This document shows, in pieces, positions 32,655 through 40,695 of a stretch of DNA of 57,577 bases; within the stretch, counting starts at the first letter, position 1; every line of letters begins with the position of its first letter. The DNA comes from Porphyromonas crevioricanis (GTDB lineage Bacteria > Bacteroidota > Bacteroidia > Bacteroidales > Porphyromonadaceae), in the NCBI RefSeq assembly GCF_900167225.1, contig NZ_FUXH01000012.1:1-57577 (forward strand), read 5' to 3'. The notes beneath the pieces were generated by a model, which saw nothing but the letters and a program-made list of their open reading frames with translations, searched no databases and was not told the DNA's origin. Position numbers and translations under genes: made by a program.

Positions 32655-34844
32655 TCACAGTAGTTTGATGCTGTGTGTCCCTACTTGTAAGATTAGGACT
32701 GTTTCCTGTACATCGAATACCAGATCTCCCGAGGTAGGAGTAGCCCCTTTTTGGAGTAGGCTCCCCGAGAGGTTATACAGATAGTAGGGTATCCCTGCAT
32801 TGAGGCCTGTGATCCTATATTGTGATCCTGTCTTTTTTATGGCAATCTGACAGCGATCCAGACTATCAATTCCGAGATAATCCGATGCTTTGACAATAGT
32901 CAGTTGGTTCCATTTCTCATCGGCCGTAAATGAGTCGAAAGCTGCATCAGGCACGACCAAGCTAATACCCTTCATCACCTTTGGGTCATCAATAAGACCT
33001 CTGAAAGTCTTGGGGTTGAACTTTGGAGCTGTTGTCCCTTTATATTCGGTCCAGTCGATTGTCTTGAGGGCAGTACAATCGCCAAACATGGACTCTCCCA
33101 AGAGAGGGATGGCTGGCAATTCAATCTTCTCAAGAGCTGTACACATATAGAAGGCATCATTCGTATTGGTGACGGAGACGCAGTCTTTCAGGTTATTCAC
33201 CTGCTTGAGGGCAGTGGCGTTGGAGAAAGTATTCTCCAATGATGTGACGTTGCTACACCCAGCTAAGTCGATCGTCTCTAACGAGGTACAGAGCCAGAAG
33301 GCATCCTTCAGGTTCGAGAATTTCGCACACTCCTCCCGAGAGGGCATCTTGATTACTTTGAGAGCTTTGCAGCCCTTAAAGACTCCTGCATTAGAGATAC
33401 CGACAGAGACATAGAGAGAGGTATTCTCTTTCAGAGTTATGGCACTCATATCAACCTCTTCGAGGGTATTGTTTCCCACAGGTGGGATACCGACATTATT
33501 ACCCAAAGTGGTACTCAACTTGGAGAAGTCTGCTGTGCCCCAAGTGCCCGTAAGGATGATCTTTTTTGCTTTAGGCAGAGTTGACGGGATATTGTTTGCG
33601 TCGAAAGTCAGTTGCTCCTCTATATCATCATTCTTGACTCCTACGAGTATTGGTTTACTCTCGAAAGTCATGAACTCTTCCTCAACACAATTACCCAGCT
33701 CTCCTCCTCTATTTCTACCCCACGCATAGAGCTCGCCATTGTCAGCAAGAGCCATTGTGTAGGCCTGGCCAGACCCTATCATGGTGAAATTTAACCCTTG
33801 CTTGGGGAACAGTACTTCTACAGGCGTGTATTCCACAGGGATATCACTGGAGCTATTTGCTACGCCTTTGCCATCACCGAGTGCTCCATCTATATTCTTG
33901 CCCCAAGCGAAGATTTTGCTGGCCTTGTCTGCTTCTCCTACACCAATGATTTTGGCTTCGGCGCATCCTGAGATGAAGAGTACACGACCTTCTATAGCAG
34001 TAACTTGTCGAGGCGTTTTCACTGTATTGCCTTCTTGATCTAAGTTGAGGTTTAGCCCGAGGCTGTTGTTCTCGTTTTGTCCCCAAGTCCAGAGAGTGCC
34101 ATCTTTTTTGACTGCATAAGAAGAGTTCTCTATGGCAAAGACTTTCTCCCAATTTGTCTCCATACCATACCTTGTGGGTACTTTGACATGCGTAGCCATA
34201 TCGGCAAGAGAGTTGTGTTGATTCCATCCCCACATCCAAAGAGAACCATCATTTTTGATAGCCATGACATGCGATGCTCCGCAAGAGATCTGCGCCCAAT
34301 CAGTGTCGTTCCCTATTTTCACAGGTTTGGATACATTCTTATACGCTCCGGTACCTAAGGCTCCGGTTTCTCCTTCACCCCAAGCCCAAAGAGTACCATT
34401 GGTCTTGATAGCAAAGGCGAAATAGCCGAAGAAATGAGAGGTAGCGACGACCTTCCAGTCGTTGTCGGTACCTATCTGTGTAGGCTTCTGGTGCGACTGT
34501 CCGTCTCCTACTCCCTGTGCTCCTTTGGAGTTGTCTCCCGTAGCCCAGAGAGTGCCATCGCTCTTAATGAAATAGGCTCGTGCTTGTCCGGCAGCAGCAT
34601 AGACCCAGGTGCTACCGGGTTCTATTTGTGTGGGAGTGCTTACTTTTTCTTTTTCCTTGATGTTGATACCTAATTCACCACTCGAGTTCCAGCCCCAAGA
34701 CCAGAGGGAACCCTCCTTGTCGATAGCATAGGTGCTACTTGCACCTGTTGTGACAAACTTCCACTGTCTTTCATCGGCATAGCTATTGATAGCAAGTAGT
34801 GTACCAGCTACAATCAGCGATAGTAGTTGAAATATTCTTCTCAT
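32655..34844 (-). CDS. RCC1-repeat and leucine-rich-repeat T9SS cargo protein
   Basis: A 729-residue secreted protein. Residues 1-23 are a signal peptide. Residues about 30-390 hold at least six RCC1-type repeats (LWSWGWNSSGELG, LWAWGEGETGALG, LWTWGQNENNSLG, IFAWGKNIDGALG, LYAWGRNRGGELG). Residues about 415-630 hold BspA-like leucine-rich repeats (CTSLETIDLAGCSNVTS, ALKQVNNLKDC). The last 70 residues look like a T9SS sorting domain (ITGLNAGIPYYLYNLSGSLLQKG... ILQVGTHSIKLL). RCC1 propellers usually bind proteins or chromatin in eukaryotes. Together this suggests a large surface adhesin or ligand-binding protein. It is 24 nt downstream of the PKD gene in a two-gene unit. Confidence 0.85.
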   Translation of the reverse strand: MRRIFQLLSLIVAGTLLAINSYADERQWKFVTTGASSTYAIDKEGSLWSWGWNSSGELGINIKEKEKVSTPTQIEPGSTWVYAAAGQARAYFIKSDGTLWATGDNSKGAQGVGDGQSHQKPTQIGTDNDWKVVATSHFFGYFAFAIKTNGTLWAWGEGETGALGTGAYKNVSKPVKIGNDTDWAQISCGASHVMAIKNDGSLWMWGWNQHNSLADMATHVKVPTRYGMETNWEKVFAIENSSYAVKKDGTLWTWGQNENNSLGLNLNLDQEGNTVKTPRQVTAIEGRVLFISGCAEAKIIGVGEADKASKIFAWGKNIDGALGDGKGVANSSSDIPVEYTPVEVLFPKQGLNFTMIGSGQAYTMALADNGELYAWGRNRGGELGNCVEEEFMTFESKPILVGVKNDDIEEQLTFDANNIPSTLPKAKKIILTGTWGTADFSKLSTTLGNNVGIPPVGNNTLEEVDMSAITLKENTSLYVSVGISNAGVFKGCKALKVIKMPSREECAKFSNLKDAFWLCTSLETIDLAGCSNVTSLENTFSNATALKQVNNLKDCVSVTNTNDAFYMCTALEKIELPAIPLLGESMFGDCTALKTIDWTEYKGTTAPKFNPKTFRGLIDDPKVMKGISLVVPDAAFDSFTADEKWNQLTIVKASDYLGIDSLDRCQIAIKKTGSQYRITGLNAGIPYYLYNLSGSLLQKGATPTSGDLVFDVQETVLILQVGTHSIKLL

Positions 34845-34868
34845 AACATTATGAATTTGGTGTACTGA

Positions 34869-36281
34869 TTATTGTTTGATGATTTTGATGCCAACGCCAT
34901 TAGGACCCTTGACAAGGTATATTCCCATAGGCAAGGACAATAGGTCTATGAGAGTTTGCCCAGCCTCTATCTGCTGTGTAGCCACGATGGCTCCTCGGAG
35001 GTCGAAAATGCTCAGACTCCCTGCTTGTGCAGAGAACACTTGCAGCGCACCGCCTTCTTGCACATGTGCATCAAAAGAGTCGGCCGGTCTTACCTTTTCG
35101 ACACCGTCGTCTATCGTCTCGGCGATACGCACAATGGGGCAAATAGCAAAGCTGCCGAACCCTCCCCCATAGTGGCTAATGGGGCGTAAGTAGTCTTCTT
35201 CACCCTTGAGCTTCCCAAAGGAATTGTGTGCCAATCTGTTGCTGGCTTGTACATCATCTAATTGCTTCCCTTTGACATCCATTAACAGGCAGAAATCCTC
35301 TGTCTTAGGATCATTGCTAAAGCCCTCGATAGAGATGAAGATAATTGGCTTGCCATTGAGGTCGAGCGGAGTCTCGAACTTGAATGAAGCCACAGCTCCT
35401 TCTGTAGTCAATGCCCATGCTCCATCCTCGCCATCAGCCTTGATATCCTCCATTTTCATAAAGGCGGCTTCTATGGGCAGGTAAGTGAAGGTAACATCAT
35501 CGCTCGTGACTTTCGATAGCCATACGCGCATCAGGATTTTGGCTCCCTCTTTGAACTTCGTTGGCTTGTGATGTAGGTATACATTTACCCCATCCATATA
35601 GGCATCATCGGTACCGAACATAAAAAGGTTGCCAAAGCCTTCAATGTTCATGTTATTGGTGCCACCTACATAGCCTCCCACATCGGCTCCGCCCTCGTAA
35701 TGGAGTGTCCCAAGTAGGTAGGTATCCTCCCACTTCCTCATATCTATCGTTGTCACTTCCGAGGTACCACCTACCTTCAGTTTCAGATCAGCCTTGTAAG
35801 ACTCCGTCCCCTGCGCTGTGGTCACTTCCAGAGTAGGATAGTCGTAAATTCCCGGGGTGCTGTATTCAAAGTTCGCTTTTGCTCCCTCCTGAGGGCTGTT
35901 CTTGGCTCCGGGTGCAGTCCAGTGCCATGCTGTCGGAGTCCCGGTGGAAGATCCGATGAAAATGACCGGTTTGTCCGAAGAGGCCAATATATGTGCCCCT
36001 TGGTTGATCTCTTTGTGTTTTGTCAGTAGATTGCACACGGCTCTATTCTCCATACTATTCGTGCCAAGATTGCTCAGCACAGCCGGGTGCGCATAGGTCA
36101 CACCGGTAGTGTTCCCCTTAGCTTCTCGGAGGTAAGAGATACTATCGGACTGGGGCACAGCATTGTTGCTATAACCCGAAACAAAAGAGGCGGGAGAAGC
36201 CTCGACAAAAAATGGCAGCGATACTCCTATGACCATGTGCATAGCGATGCTGCTCCACCTACTCGGTAAAATGTGTAGCAT
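34869..36281 (-). CDS. PKD-domain T9SS cargo protein
   Basis: The ATG at 36281 begins MLHILPSRWSSIAMHMVIGV, a signal peptide ending near ASPA; the longer frame to 36581 is rejected. The 470-residue protein has a PKD/Ig-like fold (HWTAPGAKNSP... ANFEYSTPGIYDYPTLEV, about residues 90-160), a middle region with conserved NLFMFGTDDAYMDGVNVYLHHKP and a C-terminal sorting domain starting near VRPADSFDAH and ending VKGPNGVGIKIIKQ. T9SS would carry it across the outer membrane and release or anchor it after CTD removal. Function unknown. No clear promoter box was found upstream. Confidence 0.85.
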   Translation of the reverse strand: MLHILPSRWSSIAMHMVIGVSLPFFVEASPASFVSGYSNNAVPQSDSISYLREAKGNTTGVTYAHPAVLSNLGTNSMENRAVCNLLTKHKEINQGAHILASSDKPVIFIGSSTGTPTAWHWTAPGAKNSPQEGAKANFEYSTPGIYDYPTLEVTTAQGTESYKADLKLKVGGTSEVTTIDMRKWEDTYLLGTLHYEGGADVGGYVGGTNNMNIEGFGNLFMFGTDDAYMDGVNVYLHHKPTKFKEGAKILMRVWLSKVTSDDVTFTYLPIEAAFMKMEDIKADGEDGAWALTTEGAVASFKFETPLDLNGKPIIFISIEGFSNDPKTEDFCLLMDVKGKQLDDVQASNRLAHNSFGKLKGEEDYLRPISHYGGGFGSFAICPIVRIAETIDDGVEKVRPADSFDAHVQEGGALQVFSAQAGSLSIFDLRGAIVATQQIEAGQTLIDLLSLPMGIYLVKGPNGVGIKIIKQ

Positions 36282-36928
36282 ACTGGATTTGTGATAATGA
36301 TTATGTACGACAAAGCCACCACCGGTGATAGATGATGGCGGAGAGAACATCGGCATACGTCCGACTATGAGCTTGGCGAGCTCATCGGCATAGTAGGAGA
36401 GTAGAGAGTATATACCAGATAATAGGGATAATAGATTAAAAATCAGAGTAATGAGGCTGTATTCCCCTCTTCCTGAAGAGAGATGGTAAAAGAGCCCATC
36501 AGCCTTGGAACCCGGCTTGGCAAGCCGGTTCCCGGTAGTGTCGCGGTGCAGTGTTGTTTCTCTGTGTTGCATAGTCTGCAATAAGAATTACCCTATCTAT
36601 ACAAACTCTGATCGTCCGTGAAGATGGGGAAAATAAGTTGATTCGACAAGTAGTTGAGGTGGCCACTTTGCCGATAGTCTGTGGGGTATGGAGATATTCT
36701 CTTATTAGTCACGAGGATAGCTCCTCGGGTACACTCTATTGGAGTTTTTCCGACGCAAAATCATAGAGAGCCGTATGTCAGGATTTGGTTTTGCCTCAGT
36801 CCTTTTTTGTTTGCCCATTGTATTGCTTTTATGACCCAATAAGACAGCCAGCATTGATTAAGGTACGGGTCTTGCAAAATATAGAAATATGCTTATCTTT
36901 GCACGCACGCCGATCAAAAAGGCTCATC
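36282..36928. other. Intergenic region with the tRNA promoter; no other feature seen
   Basis: 647 nt between the PKD gene start and tRNA-Leu. The promoter of the tRNA is at 36872-36901. The frame of the PKD protein stays open to 36581, but this part lacks a signal sequence and is treated as leader. The T9SS cargo operon promoter is not recognised. Confidence 0.5.
36872..36901 (+). promoter_or_regulatory. Canonical Bacteroidetes promoter of tRNA-Leu
   Basis: TTG (36872-36874), 19 bp, TATCTTTG (36894-36901). Spacing equals the consensus. The transcript would start about 20 nt before the mature tRNA. Confidence 0.8.
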
Positions 36929-37012
36929 GCCCGGATGGCGGAATTGGTAGACGCGTTGGTCTCAAACACCAATGATAGCAATATCGTGCCGGTTCGATCC
37001 CGGCTCCGGGCA
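36929..37012 (+). tRNA. tRNA-Leu, anticodon CAA
   Basis: An 84-nt class II tRNA. The acceptor stem pairs GCCCGGA (36929-36935) with TCCGGGC (37005-37011); the discriminator base is A at 37012 and CCA is not encoded. The D-arm region GGCGGAATTGGTAGACGCG is typical of tRNA-Leu. The anticodon stem TTGGT/ACCAA encloses CAA at 36963-36965, the variable arm is long, and the T-arm has GGTTCGATCC. It reads UUG codons. Confidence 0.97.
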
Positions 37013-37020
37013 CGCTTGAA

Positions 37021-37054
37021 AAGGCTCCCTTTCCAACATAGGAAAGGGAGCCTT
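37021..37054 (+). terminator. Intrinsic terminator after tRNA-Leu
   Basis: Stem AAGGCTCCCTTTCC (37021-37034) with GGAAAGGGAGCCTT (37041-37054), a 6-nt loop, and a T run after it. It starts 8 nt after the tRNA. Confidence 0.9.
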
Positions 37055-37158
37055 TTTGTTACCTTCTATCACATTCTTCGGCATACTCTGAAAGAATTCT
37101 TTTTTAGACCTCTTTGCACAGTCTCTTTTTTCACTTCATCAGCCTCTCGCTTGAGTGG

Positions 37159-37500
37159 CTACTCTTTTGTTAATTCCTCAATTTTATTCTGGAGTTTTTG
37201 ATCCCAAATAAATTCTACATTGAATTTCCCTTCCGGAGTAACTGTAAATATGGCTTTGTTCCATTTATTTTTGTCGTTCTCCGCTGTCATTATAGCATTT
37301 AGCTCCTTTATATCCCTCATATTCTTGAAGCTATCCTGCAAAACTGTATTTTCGACCTCTCCATTGTCTGTCTGGTATTCCAAAAAGGTCTTAACCCCTC
37401 CGATGTATTTAATGTGCAAAGTAGCAGTAAGCCATTTGCATCCAATTGAATCGACAATTCTTTGGCCAATCCTGCTATAAATTTCCGATACTGTACTCAT
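37159..37500 (-). CDS. YezG/DUF600-like immunity protein
   Basis: A 113-residue protein resembling immunity proteins of the YezG (DUF600) group: an N-terminal helix IYSRIGQRIVDSIGCKW, a middle sheet, a helix DIKELNAIMTAENDKNKWNKAIFTV, and the C-terminal GKFNVEFIWDQ. Such proteins neutralise nuclease toxins of contact-dependent or polymorphic toxin systems. No toxin gene is in the window, so it looks like an orphan defence against neighbours' toxins. The region is more AT-rich than its surroundings, consistent with acquired DNA. A second immunity-like gene follows upstream at 37663. Confidence 0.6.
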   Translation of the reverse strand: MSTVSEIYSRIGQRIVDSIGCKWLTATLHIKYIGGVKTFLEYQTDNGEVENTVLQDSFKNMRDIKELNAIMTAENDKNKWNKAIFTVTPEGKFNVEFIWDQKLQNKIEELTKE

Positions 37501-37662
37501 AATCTTTTCTTTATTGTCCTGCTGTACTGACTGAATAATTTCGAGAATTAGTCAGGCTTGTATTACAGCATACTCAAACTCTTTTGCTCCCCTTAAGCAT
37601 ATCTATGTCCATAGTGATAGTATGATTTATCTGGATGGAAGAAGTCTGTTTTTTGCAGGGAC

Positions 37663-38133
37663 TTAGCTATGCGACTCCTGATCTTCAACAGAGAATTTGC
37701 TCCAGTCGATTGTTGCAGGATAGATCTGGCTCTTGATAGCTGTAATGAACAGGTTTTCTTTTTTTCTCAGTACAAAGGCTTTAACAACATGAAAAGGGGA
37801 AAATAAAACGTTGTTTGGAGCATGCCCTTGTATTACGGGGAATCCGTAATACAAGGAGTTGTCTTCCTTATCAAGATTACAAATCCATTTCCCTTGAAAT
37901 TCTTTTCTGACCACTTCCCCCAGATATGCGGCACAATCGTTATACTCATCACTATCTACGGAAACATCATTTTGGACGATATATTTCTCGAGCTCGCATA
38001 GACTATCCAAACTCACATCCAAATAAATCCCTTTTCGTTTGGCTCTCAGTTGTAAGTTTTCCACATAATCGTCTACACAAGAAAGAAAGGTCTCAAATTT
38101 TTCCTCCAATATCTCCGAATTTAGATTTTGCAT
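37663..38133 (-). CDS. Hypothetical protein, possibly immunity-related
   Basis: A 156-residue soluble protein with no signal peptide. Its pattern (FETFLSCVDDYVENL, LDSLCELEKYIVQND, CAAYLGEVVRKEFQGKWICN, then FPVIQGHAPNNVLFSPFHVVKAFV) is like bacterial proteins of the SMI1/immunity neighbourhood, but I cannot name the family. It sits 162 nt from the YezG-like gene and just outside the repeat copy B, an AT-rich accessory island next to tRNA-Leu. The function is not assigned. Confidence 0.55.
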   Translation of the reverse strand: MQNLNSEILEEKFETFLSCVDDYVENLQLRAKRKGIYLDVSLDSLCELEKYIVQNDVSVDSDEYNDCAAYLGEVVRKEFQGKWICNLDKEDNSLYYGFPVIQGHAPNNVLFSPFHVVKAFVLRKKENLFITAIKSQIYPATIDWSKFSVEDQESHS

Positions 38134-38872
38134 ACCTATGACGCTTAATTAGTTCTCAAAACTAAGATATTTTGCCTCCAATAGTGCAGAGCCTGTACCA
38201 TTTGCTTTTGGTGTATCCAAAAGATTGTTTCGGTAATCCCTTTGTTGGGTTTTGCAGAATGTGGTAATCTTGAGATATATCCAAGTCGATTGTTTTGTTT
38301 GTTTGTGTGTTGTTTTGTTTGTTTATGTGTTGTTTTGTTGCTTTTTCAAGGTGCTTTTTTGTTCGGATTGAAGGGTTTTTAGCCAGATTTTTCCCTCCCT
38401 TTTTGATGTTGAGAGGAACTGTTTTTTGCTAACACGGGAGAGAACGAAAATTCTCTCCTGAGGAAAAAATTGCTCTCTCCTGTGTTAGCAAAAAATCTCT
38501 CAGGAGAGAATTTTGACCCTCCCAGAATGCCCTATTCATCGGCATTCTGGGAGGTCAGTAAAAGCCCATAAAAGAGAAGTACATCCACTTGTTTCTATGG
38601 CCTATTTTTCTTCCGTTTTTTCTGGTTTTTGTTGAGAATAGAATTTACAAAGTTTGTCAATCTAAGTCGCGGAAAATGACAGCTCTTTTCGAGATTGCTG
38701 CGGAATAAAATCTCTCATTATACAAAACCTTCATACCGATTCTGTTGGGGCTCTATGCAGTGAGGCATATTTTGAGGCTTATTTCAAACCTGTTGTCTCA
38801 ATAGAGGATAAACCCTCCTCCAATCCAAGTAAATAGAAACGTTTACCTTTGCAGAACCGAATAAACTAAGCC
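38134..38872. repeat. Copy B of the dispersed ~380-bp repeat (about 38285-38672), inverted relative to copy A
   Basis: This 739-nt gap has no gene. It holds 20-bp tandem units (38290-38309, 38310-38329, and part of a third), the TTCTCTCCTG-like elements (38435-38444 inverted, 38451-38460, 38474-38482, 38501-38510 inverted), and a perfect 14-bp hairpin with 9-nt loop at 38518-38531 and 38541-38554. Read on the minus strand it follows copy A in order. The promoter of dtd is at its right edge (38844-38851). Confidence 0.7.
38844..38851 (+). promoter_or_regulatory. Promoter -7 box for dtd-mazG-deoC
   Basis: TACCTTTG, 21 nt before the ATG at 38873; leader about 15 nt. No -33 TTG at ideal spacing. 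Confidence 0.5.
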
Positions 38873-39325
38873 ATGAGAATAGTTGTGCAAAGAGTGTCCC
38901 ATGCCCAAGTCTGTGTGGAGGGTAATGAGGTGGGGCGTATAGGTCACGGGTTGCTGGTACTGATAGGCATAGAAGATGCCGACAGACAGACCGATGCTGA
39001 TGCTTTGGCCGAAAAATTGGTCAAGCTAAGGATATTCGATGACGAGCGAGGTGTTATGAATCTTTCCCTGCTTGATACGCACGGAGAAATGCTTGTCGTG
39101 AGCCAGTTTACGCTTATGGCCTCCACAAGGAAGGGAAATCGACCATCTTACATTCGAGCTTCCCGTCCGGAGTTTGCGATCCCTCTTTACGAATACTTTT
39201 GCCAACGCTGTACAGAACTTCTCGCCCGACCAGTGGCCACGGGGCAATTCGGAGCTGATATGCAGGTTAGCCTCTGCAATGATGGCCCGGTAACAATCCT
39301 TTTAGACACTCATACAGACTTATGA
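38873..39325 (+). CDS. dtd: D-aminoacyl-tRNA deacylase
   Basis: Removes D-amino acids (and Gly mischarged on tRNA-Ala) from tRNA. The 150-residue protein has the signature MRIVVQRVSHAQVCVEG, the active-site SQFTLMASTRKGNRPS with the conserved Thr, and the cross-subunit NDGPVTILLDT Gly-Pro motif. It overlaps the start of the MazG-like gene by 4 nt (ATGA), so the two are translationally coupled. Confidence 0.97.
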   Translation: MRIVVQRVSHAQVCVEGNEVGRIGHGLLVLIGIEDADRQTDADALAEKLVKLRIFDDERGVMNLSLLDTHGEMLVVSQFTLMASTRKGNRPSYIRASRPEFAIPLYEYFCQRCTELLARPVATGQFGADMQVSLCNDGPVTILLDTHTDL

Positions 39326-39696
39326 ACAACCCCGATACACAGTCTTTGCCCCAAGGGCAAGAGCCGGAGATAGGCATCCGAGAGATGCAAGCTCTGGTGG
39401 ATCAGTGGATCAGGACCTATGGGCAACGCTATTTTCACCAGCTGACAAACATGGCAATCCTGACTGAGGAGGTGGGTGAGGTGGCCAGGCTCATGGCTCG
39501 GATATATGGTGAACAGTCTCTGAAAGAAGGTGAAGATCCTCGGGCTTTGGCAGACGAGATGGCCGATGTGATGTGGGTCTTGCTTTGTCTGGCCAACCAG
39601 TGTGGTATAGATATGAGTGATGCCCTGCGAGCTAATATGCAGAAAAAGACCTCTCGAGACATTGAGCGGCACAAGAATAACCCGAAACTTAGATAA
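39322..39696 (+). CDS. MazG-like nucleotide pyrophosphohydrolase
   Basis: A 124-residue all-alpha NTP pyrophosphohydrolase of the MazG/dUTPase-like group. The Mg-binding pattern is visible: LTEEVGEVARLMARIYG (ExxE) and ADEMADVMWVLLCLANQ (ExxD). Such enzymes hydrolyse NTPs or modified dNTPs to monophosphate and pyrophosphate and clean the nucleotide pool. The first 25 residues (NPDTQSLPQGQEPEIGIREM) are a flexible leader. It is between dtd and deoC, fitting nucleotide house-cleaning and salvage. Confidence 0.88.
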   Translation: MNNPDTQSLPQGQEPEIGIREMQALVDQWIRTYGQRYFHQLTNMAILTEEVGEVARLMARIYGEQSLKEGEDPRALADEMADVMWVLLCLANQCGIDMSDALRANMQKKTSRDIERHKNNPKLR

Positions 39697-39720
39697 CGAA
39701 TAAATATTTCAAACTGAATT

Positions 39721-40581
39721 ATGAGTAAATACGACGAGGCTTTTGCCAAATTTGAGTCAATGACAGACGAGGCTGTAAAGACCGCTGTAGACAAAATCGT
39801 ATCCGAGAACTACGATAAGTACAATACGAAAGAAGTGATGAAATTCCTCATTGGAACGATAGACTTGACAAGTCTGAATGGAGCTGATACGGAGGAGCAC
39901 ATTGCACGTTTTGTACAACCGGTAAACGACAAAGATGGACAAGACCCCACGATCCCCTCTGTGGCAGCTATTTGTGTCTATCCCAACTTTGTCAAGACCG
40001 TGCGCGAGACCCTCACGGCTGGAGGTGTGCGTGTGGCTTGTGTGAGTGGATGTTTCCCGGCTTCGCAAAGTTTTATCGAAGTCAAGTTGGCTGAGACATC
40101 GCTGGCCGTACGTGACGGAGCCGATGAAGTGGATATTGTGCTCAATATGGGAGCATTCTTGTCTGACGACTACGAAACGGCCGCTAATGAGATAGAAGAG
40201 CAAAAGACAGCTTGCCGGAATGCACATCTCAAAGTGATTTTGGAGACAGGGGCACTCAAGACTGCCGAACTCATTCGCAAGGCTTCGATCCTTTCGCTCT
40301 TCTCCGGCGCGGACTTTATCAAGACTTCTACTGGCAAAGAATATCCCGGAGCCAGCCTTGAGGCTGCCTATGTGATGTGTTCGGTACTTAAGCAATATTA
40401 CCAGCTGTATGGCAAACGCTGTGGGGTGAAATTCTCCGGTGGTATCCGTTCGGCTGAAGAGGCTGTGAAGTATTATGCTATTGTTCGTGAGGTGTTGGGC
40501 GAAGAATGGCTCACTCCGGAATTGATGCGTATCGGAGCCAGCAGCCTGCTTGGTAATCTGGAAAAAGCCATTGCCGGCTGA
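39721..40581 (+). CDS. deoC: Deoxyribose-phosphate aldolase
   Basis: Cleaves 2-deoxyribose 5-phosphate to glyceraldehyde 3-phosphate and acetaldehyde in nucleoside catabolism. The Schiff-base lysine is in DFIKTSTGKEYPGASLEAAY, with the second Lys in the following CGVKFSGGIRSAEEAVKYY. VAAICVYPNFV and GADEVDIVLNMGAFLSDDYETA are typical. At 286 residues it is slightly longer than many bacterial DeoC, with an N-terminal helical extension. A strong terminator follows. Confidence 0.96.
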   Translation: MSKYDEAFAKFESMTDEAVKTAVDKIVSENYDKYNTKEVMKFLIGTIDLTSLNGADTEEHIARFVQPVNDKDGQDPTIPSVAAICVYPNFVKTVRETLTAGGVRVACVSGCFPASQSFIEVKLAETSLAVRDGADEVDIVLNMGAFLSDDYETAANEIEEQKTACRNAHLKVILETGALKTAELIRKASILSLFSGADFIKTSTGKEYPGASLEAAYVMCSVLKQYYQLYGKRCGVKFSGGIRSAEEAVKYYAIVREVLGEEWLTPELMRIGASSLLGNLEKAIAG

Positions 40582-40620
40582 GACTCCTGATAACCCGGAT
40601 CAAAGGTTCCCACAATAAAA

Positions 40621-40654
40621 AAGCGAGGCGGACAAGAAAATGTCCGCCTCGCTT
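40621..40654. terminator. Bidirectional terminator between deoC and rny
   Basis: Stem AAGCGAGGCGGACA (40621-40634) with TGTCCGCCTCGCTT (40641-40654), loop AGAAAA, with T-rich flanks on both strands. It serves the convergent deoC (+) and rny (-). Confidence 0.92.
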
Positions 40655-40695
40655 TTTTTGTACGAAAAGAAAAGATTCTGCTTTTCTCCTCCTTT

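Noticed and set aside
37098-37125. A second IS end (GACCTCTTTGCAC) near the tRNA
   Set aside because: The similarity to the GAGACCTTTG end is short, and no transposase or partner end is nearby.
38290-38340. Short tandem repeats that could suggest a CRISPR array
   Set aside because: The 20-bp units follow one another with no spacers; they are simple tandem units of the dispersed repeat.
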